DNA of 64,000 nt from Bacteroidales bacterium (GCA_016281475.1 JAEEIS010000060.1:1-64000), one strand, 5' to 3'. Numbered from the stretch's first letter, positions 38,411-47,694 are shown. Made by a program: numbers and translations. The notes: generated from the sequence alone by a model not told the origin.

Positions 38411-38854
38411 ATGAAGCATCTGGCTGCAAAGATAGCAATCACTGTGGCTTGTGCAATCATCTTGTTGCACGCCATCGTACCGCACCACCACCACGATTGT
38501 GCGGACGAAGTGGGGTTTGTTTTTGAGACCGAAATCAACTGTCATTGCAGCCACCAGCATCACACACACGATTGCGACGAGCACCATTCCGACCACCCCT
38601 TCGACATCTGCCGCCTTGCCGACATGCTTTCGCACCTAGTGCTGAACACCAAGGAAGACGAGCATCTGATGGCAACGGTGGTGAAGGCCGAAGTGCACGA
38701 CCTAATGCAGGCTTTCCTACCCACACAAGGCATTGCCATCCAAGCTGTCTCGAACGGAGCTGATATCCTTGCCTACTCCGACGTGCCGTGGGTGCTGCCA
38801 CTACCGCCACTCTCCGGTGGCAATCCCCTCCGAGCTCCGCCTCAATGCGTCTGA
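38411..38854 (+). CDS. Exported His-rich protein of metal-efflux operon
   Basis: The 147-residue protein has an N-terminal membrane or signal segment (KIAITVACAIILLHAIVP) followed by clustered His, Cys and Asp: HHHHD, then CHCSHQHHTHDCDEHHSDHP. Such clusters commonly bind Zn, Cu, Ni or Co. As first gene before an adaptor, outer-membrane factor and RND pump, it probably scavenges or senses the metal in the periplasm; this is inference from composition and place. I do not assign a named family with certainty. Confidence 0.78.
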   Translation: MKHLAAKIAITVACAIILLHAIVPHHHHDCADEVGFVFETEINCHCSHQHHTHDCDEHHSDHPFDICRLADMLSHLVLNTKEDEHLMATVVKAEVHDLMQAFLPTQGIAIQAVSNGADILAYSDVPWVLPLPPLSGGNPLRAPPQCV

Positions 38855-38943
38855 CTCTCCACGTGGCACCCATGTCGTGCCACACCCCCATTCATTTTTA
38901 TTTATTTTGGCGTATTTGCCACAATTATTCAATTTTTCACAAT

Positions 38944-40128
38944 ATGAAGAAGATTCTTTCTATCATGGTAGCCGTCTGTTATATCGGAGCCATGATGTCA
39001 TGCCATCATAATCACGAGCATGTCCACGAACATGAGCATTCCCATGAGCATGAACACGAACACGATCATGGGCACAGCCACGACCACGGCCCCAACGTTG
39101 TGGCTTTCTCCAACGCCCAAGGACTGAAGGTTGGACTCGCACTAGAAAAGGTGTCGCCCCGTCCTTTTGGGCAGATAATCAAGACCTCGGCGCAGGTGCT
39201 GCCTTCGCAAGGCGACGAGCGTGAGACCACCGCCCCCGCTTCGGGAGTGGTCGTATTTACCAACCCCAACCTTGTGGTCGGTGCCGCCGTGAAAGCGGGT
39301 CAGCAACTCTTTGAAATAGAAAGCAGCGGCCTAGCCGACAATAATATGAGTGTGCGTCTCCAAGAAGTTACCGCCAGATACAACGCTGCCAAGGCCGTCT
39401 ACGAGCGCAAACAGAAGTTGGCGGAAGACAAAATCGTGTCGCTGGCCGATTTGGAAAGTGCCCGCACCACGTATGAGAGCACCAAAGCCGAGTACGACAA
39501 CCTGAAGGCCAATTTCTCAAGGAAAGGTGCCGTAGTGCGCGCACCCATAAGCGGATACGTGCAGCGTATCCATGTCAGCAACGGAGGCTTTGTGGAGGCA
39601 GGGCAGTCAGTAGTGACCGTGTCGCAGAACCGCGACCTACAGCTTCGCGCCGAAGTACAGCCCCGCTACTACGGCTGCCTCAAGAACATCAAAGGGGTCA
39701 ACATCCGCATCCCTGGCGACAGTCAGACCTACACACTCGACGAACTGGGCGGCTCGCTGGTATCCTACGGCAAGGCCACCGATGCGGACTGCCCGCTGGT
39801 GCCCGTCACCTTCCGCATTCGCAATATAGGCCAACTGCTGAGCGGTAGCTTCGTAACCGCCTACATCGTCACACAGTCCGACAAAGAGGTCCTTACCGTT
39901 CCCAACGAATCGATAGTCGAGGAAATGGGCAATTACTTCCTTTTTGTCAAAGTGCACGACGGAGAGTATGAAAAACGGATGGTAACGCTCGGCACTACCG
40001 ACGGCCTTCGCACCGAGGTGACATCGGGTCTCGCTACTGGCGAGGTTGTGGTGGCAAAGGGTGCTTCGATGGTACGCCTTGCCCAAAACAATGCTGCCCT
40101 AGATCCTCATGCCGGACATGTTCACTAA
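38944..40128 (+). CDS. RND efflux periplasmic adaptor (CusB-like), His-rich lipoprotein
   Basis: The 394-residue membrane-fusion protein has a lipoprotein-type signal (GAMMSC, Cys about residue 20) and right after it a strongly His/Glu-rich stretch (HHNHEHVHEHEHSHEHEHEH). A lipoyl/barrel-sandwich domain (APASGVVVFTNPNLVVGAAV), a helical hairpin, the returning half (GAVVRAPISGYVQRIHVSNG) and a beta-barrel domain follow. It should link the pump to the outer-membrane channel; the His stretch suggests metal capture. The ATG at 38944 is chosen because it opens the signal peptide. Another short His run ends the protein (HAGHVH). Confidence 0.92.
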   Translation: MKKILSIMVAVCYIGAMMSCHHNHEHVHEHEHSHEHEHEHDHGHSHDHGPNVVAFSNAQGLKVGLALEKVSPRPFGQIIKTSAQVLPSQGDERETTAPASGVVVFTNPNLVVGAAVKAGQQLFEIESSGLADNNMSVRLQEVTARYNAAKAVYERKQKLAEDKIVSLADLESARTTYESTKAEYDNLKANFSRKGAVVRAPISGYVQRIHVSNGGFVEAGQSVVTVSQNRDLQLRAEVQPRYYGCLKNIKGVNIRIPGDSQTYTLDELGGSLVSYGKATDADCPLVPVTFRIRNIGQLLSGSFVTAYIVTQSDKEVLTVPNESIVEEMGNYFLFVKVHDGEYEKRMVTLGTTDGLRTEVTSGLATGEVVVAKGASMVRLAQNNAALDPHAGHVH

Positions 40129-40148
40129 CCCCATAGATTCCTCATACC

Positions 40149-41333
40149 ATGAAGAATAAGCATTATATCGCCATATTTGCACTTCTCCTCCTTGCCACCA
40201 CAGCTGTGGCACAGCCCCGCTACAGCCATGTGCTGAAGCACGCCGAAGAGCACAACCCTATGCTTCAGGTGGCTGCCAAACGTGCCGAAGCCGAAAAGAC
40301 GGCGGCCCACGTTGGCACCCTTCTGCCCAATCCCGAGGTGGAGGCCGCTTACTTTTGGGGTGCGCCCGCGGAGATAGGCATTCGCTGGGACCTCAGCATT
40401 TCGCAGTCGTTTGAAATGCCCTCAGTGCTGGTACGCAAAGCCCGCCTGCGCAACCTACAGGAACATGCCGCCGAAATCAACTACAGCGTGATACGCAAGG
40501 CTCTGCTCCTAGAGGTGCAGCAAGAGTGCGCCGACTGGGTATACTACCACGGCGTGTCGCAAATCTACGCCCGCCACTGTGCGGCAGCAAATCGGCTGGC
40601 ACAGCTATTTGAAAGACGCTACACCACAGGCGACTGCTCAATATTGGAATACAACCGTGCACAAATGCACCATGCCAGCATGCAGAGCAAATCATCCCAA
40701 GTCTTTATGCAGGAAGACCATGCCGCCCACGACCTTCATATCTTAGTAGGCGACGAGTCTTTCTCATTCTCACAACAAGAATACGAACCCGTCATTGTCG
40801 AACCCAGTTTCGAGGACTGGTACGAACGATTTGAAATGCGCAACCCCGACCTTCAGATGCTTTCCAACCAAGTGGATGCCAGCCAACAACGACTTCAACT
40901 AAGTCGCGCCGAATGGCTACCCACAATGAGTGTGGGCTATGCTTCCGAGAATCTTGTCGGCGAAAACTTCCGAGGTGTCAAGGTCGGACTGACCCTGCCT
41001 CTCTGGAGCCAGCATCGTGCCGTGCGCGCCGCCCAACTTGAGGCCGAAGCCGCCCAGCAGGCTCTGACTACCGAACGCGAAAAGCTTTTCGACCACCTCC
41101 GCTGCATGTTCCACCGCCACGCCGCGCTGATGCACAACGTAGAGAACCTCAAGGCATCGTTAAGCCAATACGACAGCCAGGAATACCTCGAACGGGCGTT
41201 GGAAGCTGGCGAAATCACGCTGGAGCAATACTTGCAGCAGGCCGAATTCTATATGGAAATTGAGCTCCAAATCTGGGAAGTGGCGCACGAATTGGAACTG
41301 CTCCACCTCACCCTCTATGCCGTGGAGCTGTAA
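40149..41333 (+). CDS. TolC-family outer-membrane efflux protein
   Basis: The 394-residue protein has a signal peptide (ending TTAVAQP) and the all-helical TolC pattern: LKHAEEHNPMLQVAAKRAEA near the start and a second, similar half (FEMRNPDLQMLSNQVDASQQ), with the conserved GVKVGLTLPLWSQHRAV. It should form the outer-membrane channel of the metal pump. It is 20 bases after the adaptor gene and 31 before the pump gene. Confidence 0.9.
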   Translation: MKNKHYIAIFALLLLATTAVAQPRYSHVLKHAEEHNPMLQVAAKRAEAEKTAAHVGTLLPNPEVEAAYFWGAPAEIGIRWDLSISQSFEMPSVLVRKARLRNLQEHAAEINYSVIRKALLLEVQQECADWVYYHGVSQIYARHCAAANRLAQLFERRYTTGDCSILEYNRAQMHHASMQSKSSQVFMQEDHAAHDLHILVGDESFSFSQQEYEPVIVEPSFEDWYERFEMRNPDLQMLSNQVDASQQRLQLSRAEWLPTMSVGYASENLVGENFRGVKVGLTLPLWSQHRAVRAAQLEAEAAQQALTTEREKLFDHLRCMFHRHAALMHNVENLKASLSQYDSQEYLERALEAGEITLEQYLQQAEFYMEIELQIWEVAHELELLHLTLYAVEL

Positions 41334-41364
41334 CCCATCCTTATCACCTTAAAAGACTACTACT

Positions 41365-44300
41365 ATGTTCAACAAGATAATCCGTTTCAGTCTAGAGCAC
41401 AAGCTCTTTATCATAGTGGCGGGAATACTGCTGATGGTGGCAGGGCTTTGGTCGGCCAACCGCACCGACATCGACGTCTTTCCCGACCTCACCGCGCCGC
41501 AAGTGGTGGTGATGACCGATGCCCACGGCATGGCCCCCGAGGAGGTGGAACGCCTCGTCACCTTCCCCATCGAAACCGCCGTCAACGGTGCCACCAACGT
41601 GCGCCGCGTACGCTCCACCTCGTTACAGGGCAGCAGCTTTGTCTTCGTGGAATTTGACTGGGGCATGGACGTGTTCCGCGCCCGTCAGATTGTCAGCGAG
41701 AAGATGGCAACCATCGCCGAGCAACTGCCCGAAGGCATCACACCCGTCATGGCTCCGCAGAGCAGCGTCATGGGCGAGATACTGTTTGTCTCGCTCCAAG
41801 TAGACACCTCATGCCAAACCTCCTCCCCCACCAATCAGCAGGAACTGCGCACCCTCGCCGAATGGGTGGTCAAGCCCGCCATATTGGGCACGGGAGGCGT
41901 GTCCCAGGTCACCATTATCGGTGGCGACTACAAACAGTACCAAATCATTGCCGATCCCATCCGCATGCAGGCCTACGGGGTGACGATGTCCGACCTCGAA
42001 GAGGTGGGCAGCACACTCAGCGACAACTCCGTTGGCGGTGTCATCCGCGACTACGGCAACGAATATGCCCTGCGCGGCATGGCCCGCACCCACGACATCG
42101 ACGAACTGGGCGGCACCTTCGTGACCATGCACAACGGGCATCCCGTGCGCCTCAGCGATGTGGCCGAAGTGCGCGTCGGCTCTGCACCCAAACTGGGCTA
42201 CGCCTCATGCAACGCCCAGCCCGCCGTCATCCTCTCCATCTCCAAGCAGCCAAACATCAACACTCTGCGCGTCACCGAGAATATCGAGGCCAATCTGGCA
42301 AACATTGCCAAGACCCTTCCGCCCGACGTGAAGATGAATACCAAGATATTCCGTCAGGCCGACTTCATCGAGTCGTCCGTAGGCAATGTCGGCAAGGCAC
42401 TGCTCGAAGGGGCCGTCTTCGTCATCATCGTCCTCTTCCTCTTCCTTGGCAGCTTCCGCACCACCCTCATCTCCATCATCGCCATCCCCCTCTCGCTGTT
42501 GGGCACGGTACTCTGCCTCTACCTGTTAGGCTATGAGATTAACACCATGACCCTCGGCGGCATGTGCATCGCCATCGGCTCGCTGGTCGACGATGCCATC
42601 ATCGATGTCGAGAACGTCTACAAACGTCTGCGACAAAATCACCAGCTCCCGCCCGACCAACGTCGGCCCGCCATGGAGGTGGTCTTCCAAGGGTCGTCCG
42701 AGATTCGCAGCTCCATCATCCACGCCACCTTTATCATTATGATAACCTTCGTACCCCTCTTCTTCGTGAGCGGACTCGAAGGCCGTATGCTCAAGCCGCT
42801 GGGCGTTGCCTACCTCATCGCGCTAGCCATGTCGCTGCTGGTCGCCATGACGCTGACACCCCTGCTGTGCAAACTCATTCTTTCCGACGACACGTACCTC
42901 GACCGCCAACAGAAGGACAGCCGCGTCGCCTCATGGCTTGCCAAAGGCTACCGCCGCGCCCTCCAGTGGGCGTTCCGCCACAAACGGCCCGTCGTCGGCA
43001 CCACCCTGCTGCTCATGGTGGCAGCCATAGGCCTGCTTTTCACCATGGGCCGAGATTTCTTACCCACCTTCAACGAAGGCTCCCTCACCATTGCCGCCGT
43101 TGCCAAGCCCGGCATCTCGCTCGACGAGAGCAACGCGCTGGGCAACCTCCTCGAGAAGGAACTCCTCTCCATTCCCGAAGTCACTTCCACCTCGCGCCGC
43201 ACCGGCCGTGGCGAACTCGACGAACATTCGCAAGCCACCAACGGTGCCGAAATCGATGTCAACTTCACCCTCTCCAACCGCAGCAAGGAGGAGTTCATGG
43301 CCGATGTCCGCGCCCACCTCGCAGCGGTTCCCGGCGTTGTCACCAGCGTGGGACAGCCCCTCGGACACCGCATCGACCACATGGTCAGCGGCACTACCGC
43401 CACCATCGCCATCAAGGTATTCGGCACCGACCTCAGCCAACTCTATCTTATTGGCAACAAGATTAAAAATGCCGTCTCCGACATCGAAGGTCTGGTCGAC
43501 GTGAATGTCGAGCAGCAGACCGAGACACCCCAGCTGCAAGTCCGCGCCAACCGCGACATGCTGGCCCAATACGGCATCACCACGGCGCAGTTCAACCGCT
43601 TTGTCGAAACCGCCTTCAACGGCCTGACCGTAGGCAGCATCTACGAAGGTCAGCGTAGTTTCGACCTTGTGCTCAAACAGCAGCCCTCCACCACCGCCCT
43701 CAGCCACACCGGCACCCCCACCATCGACGATGTCCGCGATGCCCTCATCGACACCTACAACGGTGGCAAAGTGCCGCTAGGCATTGTGGCCGAGGTGGTC
43801 TCCGTCGGCGGACCCAACACCATCTCGCGCGAGAACGTGCAGCGCAAGCTGGTCGTCTCAGCCAATGTCAGCGGACGCGATGCCATCGGTGTGGTGGACG
43901 ACATCAAGTCCACCCTCGACAGCCAGCTGCAGCTCCCCGAAGGCTACCGCATCGAGTATGGCGGACAGTTCGAGAGTGCCAAAGCCGCCACCCGCACCCT
44001 CATCCTCGTATTCCTCATGGCACTGGTTATCATCTACCTGCTGCTCTTCACCGAGTTCAAAAACCTCTCCCTCTCGCTCATCGTGCTGCTCAACCTGCCG
44101 CTGGCCCTCATCGGCGGCGTACTTGCCATCAAGCTCGGCTCCAACATCCTCAGCATCCCCGCCATCATCGGCTTCATCACCCTCTTCGGCATCGCCACCC
44201 GCAACGGCATCCTCCTCATTGCCAAATACCAAAACCTCCAGACCCACTCCGACAACTCCTCTACGAAACTCCGCGACCTCATCATGCAAGGCTCTGCCGA

Positions 44301-44511
44301 CCGCTTCAACCCCATCATCATGACCGCCCTCACCACTGCCCTCTCGCTGGTGCCCATGGTGCTTGCCGCCGACCACCCCGGCAACGAAATCCAAGCCCCC
44401 ATGGCTGTAGTGGTCCTCGGCGGGCTCATCACCTCCACCCTGCTCAACATCTTCGTCATACCCATAGTCTACGAATGGTATGCCACCAAACAAACCAATC
44501 GAAACAAATGA
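41365..44511 (+). CDS. Heavy-metal efflux RND transporter (CusA/CzcA type)
   Basis: The 1048-residue inner-membrane pump has 12 predicted helices and two large periplasmic loops, with the HME-RND signatures: FPDLTAPQVVVMTDAHGMAP, TFPIETAVNGATNVRRVRS, and the proton-relay helix GGMCIAIGSLVDDAIIDVEN with paired Asp. The second half carries IGFITLFGIATRNGILLIAK. Substrates are probably monovalent (Cu, Ag) or divalent (Zn, Co, Ni) cations; the sequence alone does not decide. The His-rich partners favour a divalent or copper substrate. It overlaps the Nudix gene by 4 bases. Confidence 0.94.
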   Translation: MFNKIIRFSLEHKLFIIVAGILLMVAGLWSANRTDIDVFPDLTAPQVVVMTDAHGMAPEEVERLVTFPIETAVNGATNVRRVRSTSLQGSSFVFVEFDWGMDVFRARQIVSEKMATIAEQLPEGITPVMAPQSSVMGEILFVSLQVDTSCQTSSPTNQQELRTLAEWVVKPAILGTGGVSQVTIIGGDYKQYQIIADPIRMQAYGVTMSDLEEVGSTLSDNSVGGVIRDYGNEYALRGMARTHDIDELGGTFVTMHNGHPVRLSDVAEVRVGSAPKLGYASCNAQPAVILSISKQPNINTLRVTENIEANLANIAKTLPPDVKMNTKIFRQADFIESSVGNVGKALLEGAVFVIIVLFLFLGSFRTTLISIIAIPLSLLGTVLCLYLLGYEINTMTLGGMCIAIGSLVDDAIIDVENVYKRLRQNHQLPPDQRRPAMEVVFQGSSEIRSSIIHATFIIMITFVPLFFVSGLEGRMLKPLGVAYLIALAMSLLVAMTLTPLLCKLILSDDTYLDRQQKDSRVASWLAKGYRRALQWAFRHKRPVVGTTLLLMVAAIGLLFTMGRDFLPTFNEGSLTIAAVAKPGISLDESNALGNLLEKELLSIPEVTSTSRRTGRGELDEHSQATNGAEIDVNFTLSNRSKEEFMADVRAHLAAVPGVVTSVGQPLGHRIDHMVSGTTATIAIKVFGTDLSQLYLIGNKIKNAVSDIEGLVDVNVEQQTETPQLQVRANRDMLAQYGITTAQFNRFVETAFNGLTVGSIYEGQRSFDLVLKQQPSTTALSHTGTPTIDDVRDALIDTYNGGKVPLGIVAEVVSVGGPNTISRENVQRKLVVSANVSGRDAIGVVDDIKSTLDSQLQLPEGYRIEYGGQFESAKAATRTLILVFLMALVIIYLLLFTEFKNLSLSLIVLLNLPLALIGGVLAIKLGSNILSIPAIIGFITLFGIATRNGILLIAKYQNLQTHSDNSSTKLRDLIMQGSADRFNPIIMTALTTALSLVPMVLAADHPGNEIQAPMAVVVLGGLITSTLLNIFVIPIVYEWYATKQTNRNK

Positions 44512-44981
44512 AACAGACCACACTCTGCTATCTGGAGCGCGACGGCCAGTACCTGATGCTCCACCGCGTCAAGAAAGAAAACGATGCCAGCCACGACAAA
44601 TGGATTGGCGTAGGAGGCAAATGCGAGGCCGACGAAAGCCCCGACGAATGTATGGTTCGCGAAGTCCGTGAGGAAACCGGACTCACCGTCCTCTCTTGGC
44701 GCTATCGTGGCATCGTCACCTTCATCAGCGACATCTGGCCTTGCGAATACATGCACCTCTTCACCGCTTCGCATTGGAGCGGTGAAGAGTCAGCATGCGA
44801 CGAAGGCGACCTAGCCTGGATCGACAAGCAACGGCTCTTCGACCTCACCCTATGGGAAGGCGACAAGATATTCCTGCGCCTGCTCGCCGACCCCGACCAG
44901 CCCTTCTTCTCACTCAAACTCGAATACCGCGGCGACGACCTCGTCGCCGCCAAGCTCGACGGTCACCCTATTAATGTGTGA
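44508..44981 (+). CDS. Nudix hydrolase (MutT-like)
   Basis: The 157-residue protein has a full Nudix box, beginning GGKCEADESPDECMVREV and ending REETGL, for metal-dependent diphosphate hydrolysis. The opening strand (TTLCYLERDGQYLMLHRVKK) resembles the 8-oxo-dGTP diphosphatase type. The start ATG overlaps the pump stop (ATGA), so translation is probably coupled to the efflux operon, which may link metal stress to nucleotide-pool cleaning. That link is inference; the gene may simply be a neighbour. Confidence 0.92.
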   Translation: MKQTTLCYLERDGQYLMLHRVKKENDASHDKWIGVGGKCEADESPDECMVREVREETGLTVLSWRYRGIVTFISDIWPCEYMHLFTASHWSGEESACDEGDLAWIDKQRLFDLTLWEGDKIFLRLLADPDQPFFSLKLEYRGDDLVAAKLDGHPINV

Positions 44982-45023
44982 ACGTATGAATTCTAAAAGT
45001 GTGAATTCCTGAATGTGTGAACC

Positions 45024-45102
45024 CCGACGCGCCAGCCTCTCCCCCCTTGAGAGGGGAGAGAAACATCCTGTGAACGTTTCTCCGAAGCGGGGGGGGTATG
45101 TC
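45024..45102. repeat. Copy of the GC-rich intergenic repeat (long form)
   Basis: This copy reads gacgcgccagcctc, a C block, ttgagagggg, then the hairpin aaacatcctgtgaacgttt and ggggggtatgtc. It fills the gap between the convergent Nudix and DUF1905 genes and ends one base before the DUF1905 stop codon. Confidence 0.78.
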
Positions 45103-45375
45103 TTACTCCACCTTTACTCTTTCCTCCAGCGTGACGTGTATCGTGTCGCCAAAGCTCTTGCCAATCTTTTGGCGGATATCCTTGCGCACGCCTATGATAT
45201 GACAAGGCGTGCCCATACGCACCACCTGCCCGTCGTAAGGCTCGCCGTCGAAAGTGGCATGCACCGACAACCGGCCCTTGCCAAACAACGCCTTGATGTC
45301 GAAAGGCACCTCCACATATCCGGCATCCATCGTGCCGTTCTGAATAATCACAGCATCAAACTCCAACATTTCCAT
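45103..45375 (-). CDS. DUF1905 family protein
   Basis: The roughly 90-residue protein matches the small beta-barrel DUF1905 family: the segment [20 protein letters not shown], then [11 protein letters not shown], and the C-terminal [20 protein letters not shown]. Its function is unknown; relatives are often fused to or near YdeI-type domains. I start at 45375 (MEMLEFDAV); a longer frame runs through the neighbouring repeat copy and is not conserved. Confidence 0.88.
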   Translation of the reverse strand: MEMLEFDAVIIQNGTMDAGYVEVPFDIKALFGKGRLSVHATFDGEPYDGQVVRMGTPCHIIGVRKDIRQKIGKSFGDTIHVTLEERVKVE

Positions 45376-45393
45376 TTTATAACGAATTGAAAC

Positions 45394-45457
45394 CCTTGAC
45401 GCGTCAGCCCTCCCCTTCCCCTCTTGAGAGGGGTGCCACGAAGTGGCGGGGTATGTC
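45394..45457. repeat. Copy of the GC-rich intergenic repeat (short form)
   Basis: This copy reads ttgacgcgtcagccc, a C/T block, cttgagagggg, the small hairpin gccacgaagtggc, and ggggtatgtc. It lies just downstream of the TPM gene stop, between two minus-strand genes. Confidence 0.78.
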
Positions 45458-45459
45458 AA

Positions 45460-46263
45460 TTAGAATCTTCCGTGCGCACCGCCGCCGCCGAAGCTGCCGC
45501 CGCCGAAACCGCCGAAGCCACCTGACGAGCCGCCGCCGAAACCACCAAAGCCGCCACCGCTACGCGGTATGCCGCCCCAGTAGGTCCAGCCGCCGTTGTT
45601 CCGACGATTGGACGAGCTGTCCCCGTCGGTGAAATTATCGTGGTCGTGCGGATGCTTCTTATTATATTGGCCGGCCAATACAAAGCAGACAACCGCCAAC
45701 AACATCATCACACCCAACGCCACAAACAACGCACGACGGTCCTCGCGCTTGTACTGCTCATAGCTGTACTCCCCTCGGCACACAGGCTCTATCACCTCCA
45801 AGGCGTTGCAGATAGCTTGGTAGTAATCGCCCTCCGACAGCGGCGAAATCATCTCGTCGTCAATGATATGCTTGCAGAATGCGTCGGGCAGCGCCCCCTC
45901 CAGGCCGTAGCCCGGCAGCAGTGCCACATCGCCATAGTCGTCAGCCTGCTCGCGGTTGCGCGACTTGATCAGTATCACCAGCCCGTTCTTCAAATCCTTC
46001 TGCCCCACGCCCCACTGGGTGCCGATGCGCGTGCCCAGCTCCATTATCTCGCAGTCGTGCAGCGAGGGAAGGATGATGACCAGAATCTGGTTCGACGTGC
46101 TGTCGTCGAAAGCCACCAAGCGTTGCTCCAACTCGATGCGTTCCTGCGACGACAGCACACCCGAATAGTCGTTCACCAACCTATTGGTCGGTTCCGGACA
46201 CCATAGTTCCTGAGCCGACAACCAAAGCGGCAGCAGGAACAAAAATATGATTACCCGTTTCAT
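45460..46263 (-). CDS. TPM-domain (YgcG-type) membrane protein with glycine-rich tail
   Basis: The 267-residue protein has a signal peptide (ending WLSAQ), a TPM domain (LVNDYSGVLSSQERIELEQR, then QILVIILPSLHD, GVGQKDLKNGLVILI and LLPGYGLEGALPD), one membrane helix (ALFVALGVMMLLAVVCFVLA), and a cytoplasmic tail of repeated Gly-Gly-Phe. Domains of this type occur near LemA proteins and photosystem repair factors; the biochemical role is unsettled. The start codon shares a base with the lemA stop (TGATG), so the two are surely co-translated. Confidence 0.9.
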   Translation of the reverse strand: MKRVIIFLFLLPLWLSAQELWCPEPTNRLVNDYSGVLSSQERIELEQRLVAFDDSTSNQILVIILPSLHDCEIMELGTRIGTQWGVGQKDLKNGLVILIKSRNREQADDYGDVALLPGYGLEGALPDAFCKHIIDDEMISPLSEGDYYQAICNALEVIEPVCRGEYSYEQYKREDRRALFVALGVMMLLAVVCFVLAGQYNKKHPHDHDNFTDGDSSSNRRNNGGWTYWGGIPRSGGGFGGFGGGSSGGFGGFGGGSFGGGGAHGRF

Positions 46264-46862
46264 CAGAAATCAAACTTCACCTCCACAGGCTCTTCGCTGC
46301 CTTCGGGGGCGGTGAAATAACCCTTCTTCTCGAAGCCGCAGATGCTGGCAACGATGTTGTTGGGGAACACACGAAGCTTCCGGTTGTAGGCGTTCACCGC
46401 CTCGTTGAAGCGGCCGCGCTCCGTGGCGATGCGGTTCTCCGTGCCCTCAAGCTGCACCTGCAGGTCCTGGAAACCCTTGGTGGCGGTCAGCTCGGGATAA
46501 CGCTCCACAATCACGTTTATCGAACGCGACAAAGCACTCGACAAGGCATCCTGTGCCTGCTGGAAACGGGCCACGTTGGCCTCGCTCAAGTCGTTGGCAT
46601 CCACCTGCACCGACGTAGCCTTGGCGCGAGCCTCTACCACCTCGGTCAGCGTGCCCTTCTCGTAATTGGCAGCACCCTGCACGGTGTTCACCAGCTGCGG
46701 AATCAGGTCGGCACGACGCTTGTAGGCATTCTCCACCTGGGCCCATGCCTGCGACACGTTCTCCTCGCCGTTGATAAGTTTGTTGTTGATGCCTATGCCC
46801 CACAAAAAGGCCACGGCAACAATACCGATAATAGCAATCCAAACAATGCTCTTTTTCTTCAT
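46263..46862 (-). CDS. LemA family protein
   Basis: The 199-residue protein has an N-terminal membrane helix (IVWIAIIGIVAVAFLWGIGI) followed by long helices typical of LemA: NVSQAWAQVENAYKRRADLI, PQLVNTVQGAANYEKGTLTE, then RFNEAVNAYNRKLRVFPNNI. Its role is unknown; it is usually found in this LemA-TPM pair. The domain facing is probably extracytoplasmic. Confidence 0.93.
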   Translation of the reverse strand: MKKKSIVWIAIIGIVAVAFLWGIGINNKLINGEENVSQAWAQVENAYKRRADLIPQLVNTVQGAANYEKGTLTEVVEARAKATSVQVDANDLSEANVARFQQAQDALSSALSRSINVIVERYPELTATKGFQDLQVQLEGTENRIATERGRFNEAVNAYNRKLRVFPNNIVASICGFEKKGYFTAPEGSEEPVEVKFDF

Positions 46863-46926
46863 AACGATTATAAAATTACCATGTTATTAATACTATCGGG
46901 GCATACCGCGCCCCACTTTCAAAATG

Positions 46927-46934
46927 CAAAGATA
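46927..46934 (-). promoter_or_regulatory. -7 box of the lemA-TPM pair
   Basis: TATCTTTG on the minus strand lies 65 bases before the lemA ATG. A clear -33 element is not seen. The rest of 46863-47312 holds the decanucleotide array and the promoter of the 44-residue gene, with no other gene. Confidence 0.5.
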
Positions 46935-47018
46935 ATCTTTTTTTATCACATAACAGTTTTTTTCATCACACAAAAATGCAAAAAACATTTGCAAAAGTAC
47001 GACAAAAATCTGACCCCC

Positions 47019-47068
47019 TTACCGATTCGTGCGGATTCCTACCGATTCGTACCGATTTCTACCGATTG
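47019..47068. repeat. 10-base tandem repeat, five units
   Basis: Five exact 10-base steps (ttaccgattc, gtgcggattc, ctaccgattc, gtaccgattt, ctaccgattg) match the family of the array at 17794-17863. Confidence 0.87.
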
Positions 47069-47206
47069 ACAGACACATCTTTGCCTCTAGAGCGATAATC
47101 GATACAATGAGTATGCCCAACAAATCCTCCTTTGTCGGGAGCCACGTGGGTGGCGGGAGGTATTCTGGCGGGATATGTGAAAGAAAATAAAAAAATGAAC
47201 AAAAAG

Positions 47207-47237
47207 TTGTGTATATCGGAATAAATGTGTAATTTTG
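47207..47237 (+). promoter_or_regulatory. Promoter of the 44-residue gene
   Basis: TTG (47207-47209), a 20-base spacer and TAATTTTG (47230-47237) match the Bacteroidota consensus. Transcription would begin near 47244, with a leader of about 70 bases. Confidence 0.72.
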
Positions 47238-47312
47238 CAGAACCTTTTTCGAGAGGTATATTCAAATTACGAACAATAAATCAAGAGGTTAAACATAAAA
47301 AAATATTGTGTC

Positions 47313-47447
47313 ATGGGTATCAATGCTAACAAAAAAGTCAAAAGACGCAAGGTAAGAATCAACGGCAACAAGAACTCCACCAACAACTGGGGCATCACCG
47401 CCGCTGGCTGGAACGCCGTCCACAAGGCCGTCATTAATGCTGAATAA
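47313..47447 (+). CDS. Small basic protein of 44 residues
   Basis: The ATG at 47313 opens a frame to a TAA at 47445-47447. The product starts MGINANKKVKRRKVRINGNK, is very basic in its first half, and has two Trp in its second half (NNWGITAAGWNAVHKAVINA-E). A consensus promoter lies 75 bases upstream. The codon use (AAC, GGC, ATC, GCC) matches the host genes. I do not recognise a family. Basic N-terminus plus hydrophobic end could suit a nucleic-acid-binding or membrane peptide. Its last 22 bases are part of a 44-base tandem duplication downstream. Confidence 0.65.
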   Translation: MGINANKKVKRRKVRINGNKNSTNNWGITAAGWNAVHKAVINAE

Positions 47448-47528
47448 GCATTAATAGCGCCGCAGGCGTGGCCGTCATTAATGCTGAGTAAGCATTAATA
47501 GCGCCGCAGGCGTGGCCGTCATTAATGA
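47426..47528. repeat. 44-base tandem repeat, 2.3 copies, overlapping the end of the small gene
   Basis: Units begin at 47426, 47470 and 47514, each with ggccgtcattaatg. The first two differ at one base (ctgaataag versus ctgagtaag). The first unit includes the last seven codons and stop of the 44-residue gene, so the duplication copied its 3' end. From 47529 to about 47694 I see a GC hairpin (tgcccccacaaagggggca, around 47629-47650) but no gene. Confidence 0.9.
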
Positions 47529-47694
47529 GAGTCGCGCCCCACTCGTAGGCGGACCTGCCCGATGGCCATACGAGTTGGAAAGATTTATTCATAATGAATG
47601 TTTTTAAAGGGTTAAGACGAGGGTGCCCCCACAAAGGGGGCATTCTCAATTTATGCACCCACCTCCCCCATCGGGAACTAGGTAAGCAGCGAAG

